9,078 nucleotides of DNA from an uncultured Prevotellaceae bacterium (GTDB lineage: Bacteria > Bacteroidota > Bacteroidia > Bacteroidales > Bacteroidaceae). Shown here one piece after another: positions 5,956 through 9,078 of this stretch. The notes under the pieces are model-generated. The model saw only the letters and a list, made by a program, of their open reading frames with translations. It was not told the DNA's origin and searched no databases. Position 1 is the stretch's first letter; every line of letters begins with the position of its first letter. The position numbers and the translations under genes are program-made. The DNA is taken from assembly GCA_937892315.1 (NCBI GenBank), contig CALAVF010000319.1, positions 1 through 9,078 of the forward strand. The letters run 5' to 3'.

Positions 5956-6432
5956 ATGAGAAAAGCTAAACCAAAGAAGCGTGTGGTTCTTCCAGATCCA
6001 GTGTATGGCGATGTGAAGGTCACGAAGTTTGTTAACAACCTCATGTATGACGGTAAGAAGAGTGTGGCTTACACAATCTTCTACACGGCTTTGAAGAACG
6101 TAGAGAACAAGATGAAGAACGAAGAGAAGTCTCCACTGGAAATCTGGAAGACTGCTCTCGACAACATCACTCCTCAGGTGGAGGTGAAGAGCCGCCGTAT
6201 CGGTGGTGCCACATTCCAGGTTCCAACAGAGATTCGTGCAGACCGCAAGGAGGCTATCTCGATGAAGAATATGATTTCTTTCGCTCGTAAGCGTTCGGGC
6301 AAGAGCATGGCAGACAAACTTTCTGCTGAGATTATGGATGCCTTCAACCAGCAGGGTGGTGCGTTCAAGCGTAAGGAAGATATGCACCGCATGGCTGAGG
6401 CTAACCGTGCATTCGCACACTTCCGCTTCTAA
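5956..6432 (+). CDS. rpsG: 30S ribosomal protein S7
   Basis: Primary 16S rRNA binding protein that nucleates assembly of the 30S head and contacts the E-site tRNA. In E. coli it also represses its own operon. The 158 residues match bacterial S7: an N-terminal basic arm, [20 protein letters not shown] (residues 13-32), then [30 protein letters not shown] in the middle, and [20 protein letters not shown] near the C-terminus, ending FAHFRF. Length is typical (about 156-158). The start follows AATCAAACAAAAAA, again without a Shine-Dalgarno site. fusA begins 46 bases after its stop. Assignment is certain. Confidence 0.99.
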   Translation: MRKAKPKKRVVLPDPVYGDVKVTKFVNNLMYDGKKSVAYTIFYTALKNVENKMKNEEKSPLEIWKTALDNITPQVEVKSRRIGGATFQVPTEIRADRKEAISMKNMISFARKRSGKSMADKLSAEIMDAFNQQGGAFKRKEDMHRMAEANRAFAHFRF

Positions 6433-6478
6433 TAACAACTCATTAGTTTAACAAAAAGGTAAAAAGGAAAAAGAGAAT

Positions 6479-8596
6479 ATGGCAAAGCAAGATTTGCATC
6501 TTACGCGTAATATTGGTATCATGGCCCACATTGATGCTGGTAAGACTACCACATCGGAGCGTATCCTGTTCTACACAGGTAAGACTCATAAGATTGGTGA
6601 GGTTCATGATGGTGCCGCCACGATGGACTGGATGGCTCAGGAGCAGGAGCGTGGTATCACTATCACTTCTGCTGCTACAACAGCATATTGGACTTGGAAT
6701 GGTCAGAAGTACAAGTTCAATCTGATTGATACTCCGGGACACGTGGACTTCACGGCAGAGGTGGAGCGTTCACTCCGTGTACTTGACGGTGCTGTCGCAA
6801 CATACTGTGCAGTGGGCGGTGTTGAGCCTCAGTCAGAAACTGTATGGCGCCAGGCTGATAAGTATAGCGTTCCACGTATTGGTTACGTGAACAAAATGGA
6901 CCGTTCGGGTGCTGACTTCTTCGAGGTGGTTCGCCAGATGAAGGAAGTGCTTGGTGCAAAACCTGTCCCAGTTGTTATTCCGATTGGCTCGGAAGAAAAC
7001 TTCAAAGGTGTGGTAGATCTCATTAAGATGAAGGCTATTCTGTGGCATGACGAGACAATGGGTGCTGATTATGATGTCGAGGAAATTCCTGCAAATCTTC
7101 GCGATGAAGCAGAGGAATGGCGTGGTAAGATGCTGGAATCGGTGGCTGAATTTGATGATGCTCTTATGGAGAAGTTCTTTGATGATCCTTCTACCATCAC
7201 AGAGGAAGAGTGCATCCGTGCACTCCGTAAGGCTACCATTGCTCTTGAGTGTACGCCTATGCTCTGTGGCTCTTCTTTCAAGAACAAGGGTGTGCAGACG
7301 CTGCTTGATTATGTATGTGCATTCCTCCCATCTCCATTGGATACTCCAAACATCGTGGGTACTAATCCTAACACGAAGGATGAGGAAGACCGCAAGCCAT
7401 CAGAGGATGACAAGACTTCGGCTCTCGCATTCAAGATTGCAACAGACCCGTATGTAGGCCGTCTCACCTTTATCCGTGTTTACTCTGGTAAGATTGAGGC
7501 CGGTTCTTATACGTACAACTCTCGCTCTGGAAAGAAAGAGCGTGTGTCACGTCTCTTCCAAATGCACTCTAATCACCAAAATCCAGTAGAAGTAATTGGT
7601 GCAGGTGATATTGGTGCTGTAGTTGGTTTGAAGGATATCCGTACAGGTGATACACTTTGTGATGAGGATGCTCCAATCGTTCTTGAGTCAATGGACTTCC
7701 CAGACCCAGTTATTGGTATTGCGGTTGAACCTAAGACTCAGAAAGACCTTGATAAACTTTCTGTTGGTTTGCAGAAACTGGCAGAGGAAGACCCGACTTT
7801 CACGGTGAAGACGGATGAGCAGTCTGGTCAGACAGTCATTTCTGGTATGGGTGAACTTCACCTTGATATCATCATAGACCGTCTGAAGCGTGAATTCAAG
7901 GTTGAATGTAATCAAGGTAAGCCTCAGGTGAACTACAAAGAGGCTATCACTAAGACGGTTAATCTCCGTGAGGTTTATAAGAAGCAGTCGGGTGGCCGCG
8001 GTAAGTTCGCCGACATCATTGTGAATGTTGGCCCTGTAGATGACGATTTCGAAGGTACAGGTCTTCAGTTCGTGGATGAAGTAAAGGGCGGTAATGTTCC
8101 TAAGGAATTCATTCCTGCTGTTCAAAAGGGTTTTGCTGAGTCAATGAAGAATGGTGTGTTGGGCGGTTTCCCAATGGATAGCCTCAAAGTGACATTGCTG
8201 GATGGTAGTTTCCACCCCGTGGACTCTGACCAGTTGTCATTTGAAATCGCTGCACGTCAGGCTTACAAGAATGCATGTGCTCAGGCCAAGCCTGTACTGA
8301 TGGAGCCAATCATGAAACTTGAAGTAGTTACCCCGGAAGAGAATATGGGTGACGTAATTGGCGACCTTAACAAGCGTCGTGGTCAGGTGGAAGGTATGGA
8401 TAACGCTCGTTCTGGTGCTCGTGTTGTGAAGGCAACAGTTCCACTGGGTGAGATGTTCGGTTACGTAACCGCTCTCCGTACCATCACTTCTGGTCGTGCA
8501 ACGTCTTCAATGCAGTATGACCACCATGCTCCTGTCTCAAGTTCTATCGCAAAGGCTGTACTGCAGGAGTGCAACGGTCGTGTAGACCTCGTGTAA
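6479..8596 (+). CDS. fusA: Translation elongation factor G
   Basis: GTPase that moves tRNA and mRNA through the ribosome and takes part in ribosome recycling. The 705 residues give the usual five-domain protein. The G domain carries AHIDAGKTT (16-24, G1), RGITI (57-61, G2), DTPGH (84-88, G3), NKMD (138-141, G4) and GSS (264-266, G5). An acidic linker (about 300-315) leads to the beta-barrel domain II, starting near [19 protein letters not shown]. Domain III contains [14 protein letters not shown]. Domain IV contains GGRGKFADI and the tip loop GSFHPVDS with H579, the counterpart of the E. coli H583 needed for translocation. Domain V follows with [12 protein letters not shown]. All GTPase motifs are intact, which fits the canonical EF-G encoded in the str operon rather than the GTP-independent paralogue (EF-G2) known from Bacteroides. 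A purine-rich AAGGAAAAAGAG precedes the start. A 94-base gap with a hairpin separates it from rpsJ. Confidence 0.99.
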   Translation: MAKQDLHLTRNIGIMAHIDAGKTTTSERILFYTGKTHKIGEVHDGAATMDWMAQEQERGITITSAATTAYWTWNGQKYKFNLIDTPGHVDFTAEVERSLRVLDGAVATYCAVGGVEPQSETVWRQADKYSVPRIGYVNKMDRSGADFFEVVRQMKEVLGAKPVPVVIPIGSEENFKGVVDLIKMKAILWHDETMGADYDVEEIPANLRDEAEEWRGKMLESVAEFDDALMEKFFDDPSTITEEECIRALRKATIALECTPMLCGSSFKNKGVQTLLDYVCAFLPSPLDTPNIVGTNPNTKDEEDRKPSEDDKTSALAFKIATDPYVGRLTFIRVYSGKIEAGSYTYNSRSGKKERVSRLFQMHSNHQNPVEVIGAGDIGAVVGLKDIRTGDTLCDEDAPIVLESMDFPDPVIGIAVEPKTQKDLDKLSVGLQKLAEEDPTFTVKTDEQSGQTVISGMGELHLDIIIDRLKREFKVECNQGKPQVNYKEAITKTVNLREVYKKQSGGRGKFADIIVNVGPVDDDFEGTGLQFVDEVKGGNVPKEFIPAVQKGFAESMKNGVLGGFPMDSLKVTLLDGSFHPVDSDQLSFEIAARQAYKNACAQAKPVLMEPIMKLEVVTPEENMGDVIGDLNKRRGQVEGMDNARSGARVVKATVPLGEMFGYVTALRTITSGRATSSMQYDHHAPVSSSIAKAVLQECNGRVDLV

Positions 8597-8611
8597 ATGA
8601 ATGAAAGGTTT

Positions 8612-8651
8612 GAGGGTGCAGGCAAGCAAACGACTCTTTGCCTGCATACTC
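8612..8651 (+). promoter_or_regulatory. Stem-loop between fusA and rpsJ
   Basis: TGCAGGCAA (8617-8625) and TTGCCTGCA (8638-8646) pair perfectly around a 12-base loop, and the stem extends through a G-U pair and one mismatch to GAG (8612-8614)/CTC (8649-8651). No U-run follows, so it is probably not a simple terminator. It lies where the str operon meets the S10 operon and could be a processing site, a partial attenuator, or an r-protein feedback target for the S10 genes. I see no promoter between it and rpsJ. Confidence 0.55.
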
Positions 8652-8690
8652 TCATACTGATACATAATAATTAATTAAATAATTAGTCAA

Positions 8691-8999
8691 ATGAGTCAAC
8701 AAAAAATTCGTATTAAACTTAAGTCTTATGACCACAATCTCGTTGACAAGTCAGCAGAGAAGATTGTGAAGGCAGTGAAGGCTACTGATGCGATTGTGAG
8801 CGGTCCTATTCCACTTCCAACCCACAAGCGTATCTTCACAGTAAACCGTTCTACATTCGTAAACAAGAAGTCTCGTGAGCAGTTTGAACTCTGCACTTAC
8901 AAGAGATTGATTGACATCTACAGTTCTACAACAAAGACGATAGATGCTCTCATGAAACTCGAACTTCCAAGCGGTGTTGAGGTTGAGATTAAAGTTTAA
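8691..8999 (+). CDS. rpsJ: 30S ribosomal protein S10
   Basis: Small-subunit head protein that also acts, as NusE with NusB, in transcription antitermination. The 102 residues match bacterial S10 in full: [20 protein letters not shown] at 6-25, the [20 protein letters not shown] stretch, then [10 protein letters not shown], and a C-terminal half with [10 protein letters not shown]. Its loop (roughly residues 45-62) inserts into the subunit. It is the first gene of the S10 part of the cluster, directly after fusA, with no tuf gene between them. The start follows an A/T-rich leader (AATAATTAGTCAA). rplC follows after 30 bases. Confidence 0.99.
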   Translation: MSQQKIRIKLKSYDHNLVDKSAEKIVKAVKATDAIVSGPIPLPTHKRIFTVNRSTFVNKKSREQFELCTYKRLIDIYSSTTKTIDALMKLELPSGVEVEIKV

Positions 9000-9029
9000 T
9001 ATCAGAGAACAATTAAAAGTATTATTGAA

Positions 9030-9078
9030 ATGCCAGGATTATTAGGAAAAAAAATCGGAATGACATCCGTTTTCAGTG
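9030..9078 (+). CDS. rplC: 50S ribosomal protein L3, N-terminal fragment
   Basis: The first 16 codons are visible (MPGLLGKKIGMTSVFS), which matches the characteristic start of bacterial L3 (GLLGKKIGMTxxF). L3 is an early assembly protein of the large subunit near the peptidyl transferase centre. The gene runs off the window end. The order rpsJ-rplC is that of the S10 operon, which supports the call despite the short length. Confidence 0.93.
   Translation, partial: MPGLLGKKIGMTSVFS

Noticed and set aside
5944..6438. Minus-strand frame covering rpsG
   Set aside because: It is the antisense of a certain ribosomal protein gene and has no support of its own.

Overview
This window looks like a chromosomal segment from a gut-type member of the Bacteroidales (Prevotella or Bacteroides relatives). 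Three things point there. The promoters carry a TAnnTTTG-type -7 element. Translation starts are preceded by A/T-rich leaders rather than Shine-Dalgarno sites (rpsL, rpsG and rpsJ all start after runs of A and T). A DUF3467 gene sits just upstream of rpsL, an arrangement I recall from Bacteroides genomes. Every gene I accept is on the + strand; the long minus-strand reading frames are shadows of these genes.

Region 1 (1-976) holds the 3' end of a POT/PTR-family peptide transporter, a large imperfect inverted repeat (627-723) that may act as its terminator, a promoter at 740-747, and a small unrecognised protein built on a repeated WWxxL(S/T)I(D/E)xK motif. Region 2 (997-4577) holds a glycyl radical enzyme that I identify as trans-4-hydroxy-L-proline dehydratase (HypD) and a secreted family-10 pectate lyase. 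The HypD call is strong: eight catalytic or substrate-contact positions recalled from the Clostridioides difficile enzyme, and the radical glycine, all fall at one constant 22-residue offset. No radical-SAM activating enzyme and no P5C reductase gene is in the window. The small gene and hypD are 20 bases apart and are probably co-transcribed.

Region 3 (4597-9078) is the start of the ribosomal str/S10 supercluster: DUF3467 protein, a rho-independent terminator (4982-5022), a promoter (about 5154-5180), a 5' leader of roughly 230 bases with several nested hairpins, then rpsL, rpsG, fusA, rpsJ and the first 16 codons of rplC. The rpsL-rpsG and fusA-rpsJ gaps each contain a clear hairpin that could be a control or processing site. 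The terminator followed by a promoter suggests that rpsL starts its own transcription unit, separate from DUF3467.

The ribosomal part is conventional in content. The parts most worth a second look are the structured rpsL leader, the orphan HypD with its 5' hairpin and uncertain start, the duplicated-WW small protein, the inverted repeat at 627-723, and the possible functional theme of region 1-2: peptide import, hydroxyproline catabolism and pectin cleavage could together serve growth on plant cell walls, whose pectin matrix contains hydroxyproline-rich glycoproteins. That link is an inference.
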